From: Micromonospora yangpuensis
Lineage (GTDB): Bacteria; Actinomycetota; Actinomycetes; Mycobacteriales; Micromonosporaceae
Assembly (NCBI RefSeq): GCF_900091615.1
Contig: NZ_FMIA01000002.1
Coordinates: forward strand, 6,014,001 to 6,078,000
DNA: 64,000 nt
Reading direction: 5' to 3'
This document shows, one piece after another, positions 1-7,476 of the stretch. Position numbers and translations under genes: made by a program. Below the pieces are notes generated by a model. The model was given only the letters and a program-made list of their open reading frames with translations, was not told the origin of the DNA and did no database searches. Within the stretch, counting starts at the first letter, position 1. Every line of letters begins with the position of its first letter.

Positions 1-732
1 CCGCTCGGCTACCCCGGCAAGATCACCCTCAAGTCCTGGTACAACGAGCACCGAGCGCTGATCGCGCTCAAGCGTGCCGACGAGAAGGCCAAGCGCGACG
101 CGCGACGCGCCGCAGCGAAGGCAAAAGGCCAGGTCAGCGCTGTCACCCCTGAAACGGGGGAACAAGCAGAAACGGCTGTCACCCCGGGAACGGGTGAACA
201 GGTCACCCCCGAATCGGGTGAACCTGTCACCCCCGTTTCGGGGCGGGAACCTGATGTTCTTGGACCTGATGATGGAGAACCTCCTCTTCCTGCCTCCTCC
301 AGCGACGGCCAGGAAGAGGAAGAGACTTCGCCTCCGGCAGAAGGTCAACCCCGGCCAGTAGACGAGGCACTCGTCAAGGAACTGACCGCAGCACGACCGG
401 ACTGGTCAGCTCGGTCGTTGCGTCAGGTCCTGGCCGACGAGGCCATCCAGGAACGCCGCACCGACCTGGTCGCCGCTGCCTTCCGCTCCGCCGCCCAGGA
501 CCCGAAGGCCACGACGCCACGCTGGCTGCTGCACGCGCCCTGCCCGCACTGGCGCCGCGCCGCCCAGACCCTCGGACTGCTCCCGACCTCTCAGCCGGCC
601 GCGGGCCAGGCCGAGTCGGGCGAGGACGGCCGGCCGGTCGCCGGGCGTACCTCGCCGGAGCAGTTCGCGGCCACCAGCCGACGCGGCCGCGCACTGGTCG
701 ACGCCGCGCTCGCCGGCCGGGGTGCCCGATGA
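1..732 (+). CDS. Phage replication initiator-like protein, C-terminal part
   Basis: The frame is open from the first base of the window, so only the last 243 residues are visible. Basic, helical sequence (ALKRADEKAKRDARRAAAKA) is followed by an 8-residue repeat of the type VTPETGEQ (four copies), an acidic linker, and a C-terminal helical domain (LTAARPDWSARSLRQVL ... RWLLHAPCPHWRRA). Position at the head of the early genes and DNA-level iterons inside the frame suggest a lambda O-like initiator that carries its own origin; this is inference, because the N-terminal DNA-binding part is missing. The stop overlaps the next start by 4 nt (ATGA). Confidence 0.6.
   Translation, partial: PLGYPGKITLKSWYNEHRALIALKRADEKAKRDARRAAAKAKGQVSAVTPETGEQAETAVTPGTGEQVTPESGEPVTPVSGREPDVLGPDDGEPPLPASSSDGQEEEETSPPAEGQPRPVDEALVKELTAARPDWSARSLRQVLADEAIQERRTDLVAAAFRSAAQDPKATTPRWLLHAPCPHWRRAAQTLGLLPTSQPAAGQAESGEDGRPVAGRTSPEQFAATSRRGRALVDAALAGRGAR
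142..250 (+). repeat. Four intragenic iterons
   Basis: Four related units begin with GTCACCCC at 142, 178, 202 and 226 (spacings 36, 24 and 24 nt). The central two read GTCACCCC then GGAACGGGTGAAC and GAATCGGGTGAAC, so each unit is itself a short inverted repeat (CACCC ... GGGTG). They lie inside the replication-protein frame, an arrangement known from the lambda O gene. They are therefore a candidate replication origin, although they also encode a peptide repeat. Confidence 0.5.
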
Positions 733-1013
733 CCCGCCGAAGCTGGCGCGGACGGCCAGCGTGGGAAGTCGACATCGCCGCCCGACAAGCCCGCTCGCCG
801 GAGGAAGCCACCGAGCGGGCCCGCCGCGGCCGGGCCCTCGTTGACGCCGCGCTCGCCGGCGAACCCCCGGCCGAGCCGGCCGACGACGACCTCCAGTCCC
901 CGCCGGCCGGCTACGAGTACGTCGCCTGCGTCGGCTGCTACCGACCCGTCTGGGGCCTCCCCGGATCCCGATGCCCCGCATGCCGTCCCACCCCCGAAGG
1001 AGAGACCCGATGA
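729..1013 (+). CDS. Small early phage protein with CxxC pairs
   Basis: This 94-residue protein starts at an ATG that overlaps the preceding stop (ATGA) and its stop overlaps the next start in the same way, so the three genes are translationally coupled. The C-terminal half carries two cysteine pairs, CVGC and CPAC, 13 residues apart, a likely zinc ribbon. An RRGRALVDAALAG segment closely matches the C-terminus of the preceding protein, suggesting a small duplication. No family is recognised; an accessory replication or transcription role is a guess. Confidence 0.7.
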   Translation: MTRRSWRGRPAWEVDIAARQARSPEEATERARRGRALVDAALAGEPPAEPADDDLQSPPAGYEYVACVGCYRPVWGLPGSRCPACRPTPEGETR

Positions 1014-1459
1014 CCGACACCGTCGTACCTCACGAGCTGGACGCGCGGCTCCGCGCGGCCGACAAGCGGATCACCGCGCTGCACCTGGCCGTCACCCGAG
1101 CCGACAGCGAGGCAGCCCGGGCCAAGAACGCCGCCGATGCGGCAAACCTCGCTCGCCAGGCAGCAATGGAGGAACTCAGCGCCGCGCAGCTGGCCAGCCT
1201 GCAGCTCGACAGCCGGCTCCGCCGAGCTATCGCTGACGACCTCCGGCGCGACGAGGTCGTCGGCCTGGTCGTGCTGCACCTCACCAGATCCGGCGGAGCC
1301 CCGACCGACGTGGTCGCCAAGGCCCTGCTGGCCGACCTGGCCGAGCTGATCGACGGTGTACCCCAGGTCCTCGGTAGGGGCATCGCGGACCTGCCCGCTG
1401 GTCGGCACCGCGACCCCCGCTGGCTAGCCCGGCTCTGGCGACGGTGGACCGGCCGCTGA
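1010..1459 (+). CDS. Early phage protein, coiled-coil N-terminus
   Basis: The ATG at 1010 is chosen over an upstream in-frame ATG at 971 because it overlaps the preceding stop (ATGA) and follows GAAGGAGAG at a suitable distance. The 149-residue product has a long alanine-rich helix (residues about 8-65, LDARLRAADKRITALHLAV...) typical of coiled coil, and a basic tryptophan-rich C-terminus (WLARLWRRWTGR). Function is unknown. It is the last member of the coupled early trio and is followed by a hairpin. Confidence 0.65.
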   Translation: MTDTVVPHELDARLRAADKRITALHLAVTRADSEAARAKNAADAANLARQAAMEELSAAQLASLQLDSRLRRAIADDLRRDEVVGLVVLHLTRSGGAPTDVVAKALLADLAELIDGVPQVLGRGIADLPAGRHRDPRWLARLWRRWTGR

Positions 1460-1484
1460 CCCGCACCACCTCGCACCACCCACG

Positions 1485-1512
1485 GCGCGGCCACCCTCTC
1501 GGGTGGCCGCGC
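1485..1512. terminator. 12-bp stem-loop after early genes
   Basis: GCGCGGCCACCC and GGGTGGCCGCGC form a perfect 12-bp stem with a TCTC loop. There is no T-run, so it may be an attenuator or mRNA 3'-end stabiliser rather than a strong terminator. Confidence 0.5.
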
Positions 1513-1565
1513 TCACCCCTTCCAGGAGCCCCATAGATGTTGATCTTTAGGTGGGTGAGCTGACC

Positions 1566-2639
1566 ATGCCGTACTGGCTGGAGTCGGACACCTACGCCGA
1601 CGACCCGGTCTGGGACGTCCTCGCCGGCGGCCGAGCCGACCGCGTCGACCAACTGCAGGCCGCGTACACCCGGCTCAAGTCGGCTGCCTCGCACCAGCTG
1701 ACCGATGGGTACCTCACCGAGGGCACCGCCCTGCGGTACTGCCGCGGCCGCCGCCAGCTGCTCGACCTGCTCTGCACCTCGGTGCTCGACCAGCCGCCCC
1801 GGCTACACCGGCCCGGCGACGAGTGCACCTGCCTGGGCGACACCCCGTGGATCGAGGGCTACTCCTTCCGTATCCACGCCTTCCTCCGCCGCAACCCCAG
1901 CAAGGCGGAGTACCTCCGCAACCGGGCCCAACGCGCCGACCTCAAGGACCCTCGGCTCAAGGCCATGGTGTACGACCGAGACGGCGGGTCCTGCCGCTAC
2001 TGCCGGTCCGGCCCCCTCTCGCCGAAGGCCGGCCGGGCCCGGGACCGCCGCAAGGTGCTCTCGTACGACCACGTCGACCCGGACCAGCCCGCCGGCCCCG
2101 ACGGATCCGGCCTCGTCGTCGCCTGTGGCCGCTGCAATGAGGCGAAGGGCCACCGCACCCCCTACGAGGCCGACATGGCCCTCCTGCCCGCCCCAACGGC
2201 CGCCGAGCGGGCCGCCTGGACGGCCCGCGGCACCGTCCTCCAGGACCTCCCCGATCAAACGCGGATCACCGCCGAAACAGCGCCGGATCACCGATCAGAC
2301 GCTGATCCGGTCACTGATCGGACCACTGATCCACCAGACGTCCCCACCGCTGATCCCGACGACAACACCGGGGGTGACGTGCGCCCTGATCACGATGATC
2401 ACCAGCACGACCAGCCGGTGCCGTGGTCCGGGAAGGGTGCCGGGACGGGTCGGGGCGGGCATCCCACTGATCCGCCCCCCGCTCCCCCCCTCCGCCCCCA
2501 GCAACCCCGGGCCCCGGACTCCCCCGACATCTACCACCGGCGCTCCCGAGCACCTGCCCCCGCCGACCCCTACATCTGGCCCCCGGGTGCTGTCCCGGTC
2601 CAACCACCGCCCTCGGAGGATCACCATGGAAAGCCCTGA
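1566..2639 (+). CDS. HNH endonuclease-like protein with disordered C-terminus
   Basis: The ATG at 1566 has GGTGAG seven bases upstream; a GTG at 1551 would add five residues. The product (357 aa) has a helical N-terminus, then an HNH-type zinc-finger nuclease core: SCRYCR, YDHVDP and CGRCNEAKGHR supply the paired cysteines and the central histidine. After about residue 225 it becomes low-complexity, rich in Asp, Thr, His and Pro. The underlying DNA there holds many regularly spaced GATC sites. HNH proteins are common in phage early and packaging regions; the target is unknown. Its 3' end overlaps the next gene by 14 nt. Confidence 0.75.
   Translation: MPYWLESDTYADDPVWDVLAGGRADRVDQLQAAYTRLKSAASHQLTDGYLTEGTALRYCRGRRQLLDLLCTSVLDQPPRLHRPGDECTCLGDTPWIEGYSFRIHAFLRRNPSKAEYLRNRAQRADLKDPRLKAMVYDRDGGSCRYCRSGPLSPKAGRARDRRKVLSYDHVDPDQPAGPDGSGLVVACGRCNEAKGHRTPYEADMALLPAPTAAERAAWTARGTVLQDLPDQTRITAETAPDHRSDADPVTDRTTDPPDVPTADPDDNTGGDVRPDHDDHQHDQPVPWSGKGAGTGRGGHPTDPPPAPPLRPQQPRAPDSPDIYHRRSRAPAPADPYIWPPGAVPVQPPPSEDHHGKP
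2253..2400. repeat. Cluster of phased GATC/CTGATC motifs
   Basis: Ten GATC tetramers occur at 2253, 2264, 2286, 2293, 2304, 2316, 2328, 2352, 2388 and 2397, mostly 11-12 nt or a multiple apart, that is, about one helical turn. Five are preceded by CT. Such density is far above expectation for this GC-rich DNA. The cluster lies inside the low-complexity tail of the HNH-like gene. It could be a protein-binding array or a by-product of codon repetition. Confidence 0.4.
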
Positions 2640-2850
2640 CCCCGTCACTGTGGCTCGCAGCGCCTTCGACCGGCTCCAGGCCGCTGCGGCCGCGCTCAAC
2701 GCCGACACGCTCTCGCCGATGGCCGCCAGGGAGACGCGCGCCGTTATCCCCGAGGTGGCCGAGGTCGCACGCACTGCGGCCCTGGTGTCGATCGCCGAGT
2801 CTCTGCACACTCTCGCCGCGAGCGACCCGGCCACCGGCGCGACTTCGTGA
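2626..2850 (+). CDS. Small helical phage protein
   Basis: The ATG at 2626 follows a good ribosome site (CGGAGGA, 6 nt spacing) within the end of the preceding gene. The 74-residue product is alanine-rich and predicted all-helical (ARSAFDRLQAAAAALNADTL...VAEVARTAALVSIAESLHTLA). The stop overlaps the GTG start of the next gene (GTGA), so the two are coupled. No family is recognised. Confidence 0.7.
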   Translation: MESPDPVTVARSAFDRLQAAAAALNADTLSPMAARETRAVIPEVAEVARTAALVSIAESLHTLAASDPATGATS

Positions 2851-3569
2851 CGGCCGTGGGGTTCCGGGCTCAGCTCGTCGACGAGATCCGGCAGTACGCG
2901 GCTGCCCTCGCCGACTCGTACCGAACGGACGAGCCGGTCTACACGAAGACCCGGGGCGGGCGGATCAAGCTGGTTGGTGTCCACGCCGAGCAGCACGACG
3001 GGCTCCTGGTGCAGCTCGACGACGTCGCGGTCCACGGCGTTACCTCGTCGGACGACGTCGCCGGCGCGCGGCCGGTGCCCCAGTCCCGGCCTCCCGGTAC
3101 CTGGGAGGCGGTAGCCCTCGGGGTTGAGATCGACGCTGAGGTAGCCGGCTGGTGTGACGTGCTGGGCCTACCGAGCCGGAACAGTCTGCAGGCTGACGTG
3201 CGGCAGCTGGCCGGCGCGGCCGGCGAACCGCGCATCGTCTCCGACGACCAGGCGGCGGCCCTGTGCCGGGCGATGCGTAGCTGGCGAACCCGGGCCCAGG
3301 CCCAGATCGGGTGGACCCGCGATCCCTACCGGCCGAGGGCGACCTGCCCGGTGGTGACCTGTGGCCAGCCCGGGTTGCTCCGGGTCGACCTGATCCGCCG
3401 GGCTGCCTACTGCATCGGCTGCCAGTCGGTCTGGGACGACGTCGACGGCTCGATCCGGGTCCTGGCCGAGCACATCACGGCGCAGACCGAGGCGCGGGCC
3501 GTCACGAGCGTCCGGCTGCGGTCCGGGTGGTCCGGCCACGGTGGGGCCTGGACTCAGCCGAACGGCTAG
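2847..3569 (+). CDS. Conserved phage protein with C-terminal zinc ribbon
   Basis: The GTG start overlaps the preceding TGA. The product (240 aa) resembles a conserved actinophage early protein family: an N-terminal region (QLVDEIRQYAAALADSYRTDEPVYTKTRGGR), a middle helical part and a C-terminal ribbon with CPVVTCG and CIGC (two CxxC-like pairs, about residues 168-196). Similar proteins lie upstream of terminase genes in actinophages. A DNA-binding or transcription role is suggested by the zinc ribbon but not shown. The stop lies in a 16-bp palindrome (CTAGATCCTGATCTAG). Confidence 0.65.
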   Translation: MTAVGFRAQLVDEIRQYAAALADSYRTDEPVYTKTRGGRIKLVGVHAEQHDGLLVQLDDVAVHGVTSSDDVAGARPVPQSRPPGTWEAVALGVEIDAEVAGWCDVLGLPSRNSLQADVRQLAGAAGEPRIVSDDQAAALCRAMRSWRTRAQAQIGWTRDPYRPRATCPVVTCGQPGLLRVDLIRRAAYCIGCQSVWDDVDGSIRVLAEHITAQTEARAVTSVRLRSGWSGHGGAWTQPNG

Positions 3570-3681
3570 ATCCTGATCTAGGGATTTGCGGGAATGTCCG
3601 AATCCGGTGCATGATCGGCGTGGCGGACTCTGCCCGCCGCACGGTCTACTCTGCCGCGAATCCCGGGATCGGCTCCGGGCC

Positions 3682-3710
3682 AGCGCCCCGCACCACCAGT
3701 GCGGGGCGCT
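3682..3710. terminator. Bidirectional hairpin between convergent genes
   Basis: AGCGCCCCGCAC and GTGCGGGGCGCT form a perfect 12-bp stem with a 5-nt loop, midway between the + strand early genes and the minus-strand lipoprotein gene. The placement fits transcription termination from both sides. Confidence 0.65.
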
Positions 3711-3724
3711 CGGTACGTCCGGGG

Positions 3725-4108
3725 TCAGCAGATGTGCTCGCGCATCAGCGCGAGCGCCTTCTTCGCCTGGGCGGTGTCGATCGTGGCGTTCCCTCCGGAC
3801 AGCCGCTCGACGACCCGCTTGGTCAGTGCCGTTTCGGACAGTCCCTCGGCCTCGATGTCGCCGCAGGTCGTCTCGGCCCGCCGGATCGCCCGTTCCTCGT
3901 TGGCCACCAGACCCGGGTCGATCTCGGCCAGGGCGTCGAGGTAGGCGCGCTGGGCCGTCGACCAGGTCGACGCGGACGGTGCCGGCGCCGACGTCCGGTC
4001 GGCTGGCGGGGCGGCGGCCGGCTCGGCCTGGTCGTCGCTGGACCCGCCGCCGCAGGCCAACAGAGTCAGGGCCGTCACCAGGGCGGCCGTCGTGAGTGCT
4101 CGTCGCAT
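3725..4108 (-). CDS. DUF732-type lipoprotein, prophage cargo gene
   Basis: The 127-residue product begins with a signal peptide ending in a lipobox (MRRALTTAALVTALTLLAC, Cys 19 as the lipidation site), then a Ser/Ala/Pro linker and a small helical domain with two cysteines (TTCGDIE ... REHIC) like DUF732 proteins of mycobacteria and relatives. A GTG at 4123 would add five residues. It is transcribed against all surrounding phage genes and sits between the early and packaging modules, the typical place of a lysogenic conversion gene. Superinfection exclusion at the cell surface is a plausible but unproven role. Confidence 0.75.
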   Translation of the reverse strand: MRRALTTAALVTALTLLACGGGSSDDQAEPAAAPPADRTSAPAPSASTWSTAQRAYLDALAEIDPGLVANEERAIRRAETTCGDIEAEGLSETALTKRVVERLSGGNATIDTAQAKKALALMREHIC

Positions 4109-4164
4109 CCGGCGATGATGCACACGACCGGCCCGTCAGGCCATACGAACATCGGATAGCGGAC

Positions 4165-4500
4165 ATGCCGACCCGAGCACCCCGCCGCTGCACCCGCCCC
4201 GGTTGCCCGGGGGGAGGGGGGTGCGCCAGGCACCAACGGCCCCGACCGACCCGCCAGGAACTGGGCTACGACGAGGACTGGCTACGGATCTCGGCCGATT
4301 TCCTGGCCGCTCACCCGTGGTGCCAGGGCTGCAAGAAGCGCAGCTCGAAGCACACCGACCACATCGACGGAGACACCAGCAACCGCGAGGAGTGGAACCT
4401 GCAGGCCCTGTGCCGTCGGTGCCACGGCGCCAAGACCGTGGCACACGACGGTGGGTTCGGCCGGCCCCGCACCCCGAGACCAGGAGACGAGAGCGAATGA
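4165..4500 (+). CDS. HNH endonuclease of the packaging module
   Basis: This small (111 aa) HNH nuclease carries a CQGCKK zinc knuckle, the catalytic TDHIDGD motif and a CRRCHGAKT second knuckle. HNH proteins of this size next to terminase (HK97 gp74 type) stimulate cleavage by the large terminase during cos-type packaging, and gene order here fits that role. The ATG at 4165 follows GGATAG; an upstream in-frame ATG at 4096 would overlap the divergent lipoprotein start. The stop overlaps the next gene by 4 nt. Confidence 0.88.
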   Translation: MPTRAPRRCTRPGCPGGGGCARHQRPRPTRQELGYDEDWLRISADFLAAHPWCQGCKKRSSKHTDHIDGDTSNREEWNLQALCRRCHGAKTVAHDGGFGRPRTPRPGDESE

Positions 4501-4778
4501 CCGAGCTGCACCTGCGGATGAGCGAGGGCCTGGTGGTCCGGCGCGGTGACACGCTGGTGGTCGCCATGTCCGCTGTCTTGGCCAACCGCGACGCCGAGTC
4601 CCTCGCTGGCCAGTTGGAGGAAGCCCTGCCCGGTGTCGACATCGTGGTCGTCGGCGGCGCGTCAGCGCTGGCCGCGTACCGGCCGCACGAGGTAGAGTGT
4701 CCGACCATCACCACCGCCGCCGAGCACGGCGCGGACCCTGGCCACGACGCCGCCGACCACCCGACGAACAACGGGTAG
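4497..4778 (+). CDS. Small phage protein between HNH and terminase
   Basis: The 93-residue product starts within the stop of the HNH gene (ATGA). Residues 1-60 look like an alternating beta/alpha fold (LHLRMSEGLVVRRGDTLVVAM ... GVDIVVVGGASALAAY), followed by a His/Asp-rich tail. No family is recognised. Coupling to the HNH gene implies co-expression with packaging proteins. Confidence 0.65.
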   Translation: MTELHLRMSEGLVVRRGDTLVVAMSAVLANRDAESLAGQLEEALPGVDIVVVGGASALAAYRPHEVECPTITTAAEHGADPGHDAADHPTNNG

Positions 4779-4815
4779 GGGCGGGTCGAATCTCTGCAGG
4801 TCAGGGGGGCCGAAA

Positions 4816-4862
4816 CGCCGCGGTAAGTGGGCTTTCTCGCTGACGAGTTTTGACACTTGCCG
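4816..4862 (+). promoter_or_regulatory. Structured leader before terminase
   Basis: CGGTAAGTG and CACTTGCCG can pair (one G-U) around an inner CTCG-CTGA-CGAG hairpin, just upstream of the GGAGGGGG ribosome site of the small terminase. It may be a cos-proximal element or a leader structure; the assignment is tentative. Confidence 0.25.
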
Positions 4863-4883
4863 TACCCGGAGGGGGTGTCCACT

Positions 4884-5366
4884 GTGGGCAAACGCGGTCC
4901 GCACCCGGCGCCGACGGCGCTCAAGTTGGTGCGCGGGACACGGTCTGACCGGGTCAACGTCGACGAGCCCGTCCCGTCGACGGTCGACATCGAACCCCCG
5001 GGATGGCTCAACGAGGGTGCCTTGGCGGTGTGGGAGGTGTACGCCCCGGACCTGATCCGCAAGGGCGTGCTGACAACCTGGGACGTCGAGGCATTCGGGG
5101 TGTGCTGCGACGCCGCCGCCCGCCGGCGGCGGGCCGTCGAGGCCCTGGCGGAGCAGGGTGAGGTCGTCGAACTGCCGGTCTTCGACAAGAACGGCAAGCA
5201 GAGCGGTTTCCGGACCACCCGAAACCCGTGGACGGTCATCCTGGGCCAGGCCGACCGGCAGCTGCAGACCTGGGCGGCCCGCTTCGGCATGACGCCCTCG
5301 GACCGGGCCCAGCTGACGGGTGGAGATGGTCGACGTGACCCCGCCGAGGACCTCCTCACCGGCTGA
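4884..5366 (+). CDS. terS: Terminase small subunit, P27 family
   Basis: The 160-residue protein begins GKRGPHPAPTALKLVRGT, the hallmark N-terminus of P27-family small terminases that recognise the packaging start on phage DNA. A helical DNA-binding region follows. GTG 4884 is preferred because GGAGGGGG ends 8 nt upstream; an ATG 27 nt further upstream has no such site. The 3' end overlaps the large terminase by about 45 nt, as is usual for this pair. Confidence 0.9.
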   Translation: MGKRGPHPAPTALKLVRGTRSDRVNVDEPVPSTVDIEPPGWLNEGALAVWEVYAPDLIRKGVLTTWDVEAFGVCCDAAARRRRAVEALAEQGEVVELPVFDKNGKQSGFRTTRNPWTVILGQADRQLQTWAARFGMTPSDRAQLTGGDGRRDPAEDLLTG

Positions 5367-7179
5367 GTCGCCACCGCGGCGGCCGGCGCGGCCGCGCGCC
5401 CGAGCCGGCCGGGTGCCGGGCGACTGGATCCCGGACCACAACCGGCGGTGGCGGCCGCGAGACCGCAAGGGACCGACCTGCGGGTACACCTTCCGCGACA
5501 CGATGTGCCCCCGGAGGGGCGCGCACTACTGCGAGCCCCGCGCCGACCGGGCCGTGGCCTTCCCGGCCGAGTTGCTGCGGCACATCAAGGGCCCGTACCG
5601 CCGCCGGCCGTTCGTGCTGCGGGACTGGCAGGAGCACGAGATCGTGCGGCCGTTGTTCGGCGAGGTGATCTGGTCCACGGAGTGGCAGCGGTACGTCCGC
5701 CGCTACCGCCGGGCGCACATCGTGATGGGCAGAAAGAACGGGAAGTCGGAGATCGCGGCTGCCATCCAGCTGCTGCTGTTCGTCGGCGACGACGAGGAAG
5801 CCGCGGAGTGCTACAACGCGGCGGCCGACACCAAGCAGGCCGAGAAGGTCTTCGGGCCTGCGCTGCGGATGGTTCAGCTGTCTCCGGTGCTGTCCCGGCG
5901 GCTCAAGTACTACAAGAACGAGCGCCGCCTGGTCGACGAGAAGTCCGGCAGCATCTACGAGGTCATCACCGCCGATGCCAAGGGCGAGCTGGGCCACAAC
6001 CCGCACAGCTTCAACCTCGACGAGGTCCTGTCGCAGCCCGACGGCAGCCTCTGGGAGGCGATGGACACTGCCGACGGTGCCCGGGAGCAGGAGCTGCTCT
6101 TCACCACCACGACGGAGACCGACGAGCCGCTCAGCTTCGGCGCGCAGATGATCGACGAGGCCGAGCGGATCATGGAGGACCCGACCAGGGCTCCGCACGT
6201 CTTCGCGTTCGTGCGGAAGTTGCCGCGCACCAAGGAGGAATTGGCGCGGATCCGCAGGGCGCACCCCGGGCACCCGCACCTTCCGGTGTCGACGGACATC
6301 TACGACGAGCGGAACTGGAAGTGGGCCAACCCTGCCCTCGACCAGTTCAAGAGCCGCGAGGCGTTGCGGCGGCACGCCCTGGCCGCCAAGACCAACGCGG
6401 CCCGGGAGAAGGCCTTCCGCCAGTTCCAGATGAACCAGCGGGTCCAGGCCCTCTACCGGTACGTCCCGATGGATCTGTGGGACGCCAACACGGGCGAACT
6501 GGCCGTCAACCCGGACTGGCTGCTGCCCAAGCAAGAGGGTCTGCGCTGCTGGGGCGGTCTGGACCTGTCCAGCAAGCTCGACATGACGGCCTGGTGCCTG
6601 CTCTTCGAGAACGGCCAGATCCGGTGGCGGTTCTGGGTGCCCGAGGCGGTCGTGCCGGAGCTGTCGGCCGGCACCGACGGCGCATTCCAGCGGTGGGTCG
6701 ACGAGGGGTGGGTGACCGCCACCGACGGCAACACGATCGACTACGAGTCGATCTACGACGCCATCGAGGAGGACCACGACCGGTTCGCCCTCGTCGATGT
6801 CACCTACGACCGGTGGTCCGGCGAGCCGGTACGGCAGACGATCGTCGACCGCACCGGCCTGGAACTGATCGAGTCCGGCACCACCTACGAGCGGATGACC
6901 GGCCCGATGACGGAGTTCTCCCGGGCTCTGACCGCCCGCGAGTACGCCCACGGCGGCAACCCCGTCGCCCGGTGGATGGCCGAGCACCTGAAAGCCAAGA
7001 GCCCGACGGACGATCCGGACCGGTACCGGCCGGTCAAGCCCGACCGGGCCAAAGATCACGTCCGGATCGACGGCCTGCCCGCCTTGTTCTTCGCGATCGA
7101 CGGCCGCATGCGAGTGACCGACTCCGAATCGGTCTACGACTACCGGGGCCTGGCCGTGCTCGGCGGTGCCGCCGGCTGA
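5320..7179 (+). CDS. terL: Terminase large subunit
   Basis: This is the packaging motor and headful/cos nuclease (619 aa from GTG 5320; ATG 5326 and GTG 5335 are also possible starts inside the small subunit gene). Walker A is GRKNGKS (137-143), Walker B is FNLDE (231-235) and the RuvC-like nuclease begins at GGLDLSSKLD (412-421). An unusual N-terminal cysteine/histidine cluster (C54, C63, H69, C71) could bind metal. Its pairing with a P27 small subunit and HNH protein argues for cos-type packaging. Confidence 0.95.
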   Translation: MEMVDVTPPRTSSPAESPPRRPARPRARAGRVPGDWIPDHNRRWRPRDRKGPTCGYTFRDTMCPRRGAHYCEPRADRAVAFPAELLRHIKGPYRRRPFVLRDWQEHEIVRPLFGEVIWSTEWQRYVRRYRRAHIVMGRKNGKSEIAAAIQLLLFVGDDEEAAECYNAAADTKQAEKVFGPALRMVQLSPVLSRRLKYYKNERRLVDEKSGSIYEVITADAKGELGHNPHSFNLDEVLSQPDGSLWEAMDTADGAREQELLFTTTTETDEPLSFGAQMIDEAERIMEDPTRAPHVFAFVRKLPRTKEELARIRRAHPGHPHLPVSTDIYDERNWKWANPALDQFKSREALRRHALAAKTNAAREKAFRQFQMNQRVQALYRYVPMDLWDANTGELAVNPDWLLPKQEGLRCWGGLDLSSKLDMTAWCLLFENGQIRWRFWVPEAVVPELSAGTDGAFQRWVDEGWVTATDGNTIDYESIYDAIEEDHDRFALVDVTYDRWSGEPVRQTIVDRTGLELIESGTTYERMTGPMTEFSRALTAREYAHGGNPVARWMAEHLKAKSPTDDPDRYRPVKPDRAKDHVRIDGLPALFFAIDGRMRVTDSESVYDYRGLAVLGGAAG

Positions 7180-7198
7180 CATCAAGGGAGGTGATCGC

Positions 7199-7474
7199 GT
7201 GGACGACGACCTGGTCACCCCCACCGCCGAGGCACCACCGCGGCGTGCCCGGCTGGTCGGCGTCTTCGAGCTGCTCTCCGCCGCCGGTGTGGTGATGCTG
7301 CTGGCCGGTCTGTGGGTGTGGGTCGGTGCCGGGCCCGCGCTCGCCGTCGTGGGCGCCCTGGTGGTGTGGATGGGCGTCGCCGGCGGCCGCGCCGAGGCCC
7401 GGGCGGCCGCCGGTGAGCCCGTCGACGAGCCACTGCCCTCCCGGCCCGCCCCGTTCACGATCGAGACGAGGTAG
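7199..7474 (+). CDS. Small two-helix membrane protein in the packaging module
   Basis: GTG 7199 has an excellent ribosome site (GGGAGGTGAT). The 91-residue product has two hydrophobic helices (about residues 21-40 and 43-60: LLSAAGVVMLLAGLWVWVG and PALAVVGALVVWMGVAG) between charged ends. Small membrane proteins between terminase and portal genes are common in actinophages; the role is unknown. Confidence 0.75.
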   Translation: MDDDLVTPTAEAPPRRARLVGVFELLSAAGVVMLLAGLWVWVGAGPALAVVGALVVWMGVAGGRAEARAAAGEPVDEPLPSRPAPFTIETR

Positions 7475-7476
7475 CG

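Noticed and set aside
4816..4862. Riboswitch before the terminase genes
   Set aside because: Only a modest hairpin is visible and no known aptamer core is recognised; kept only as a low-confidence structured leader.
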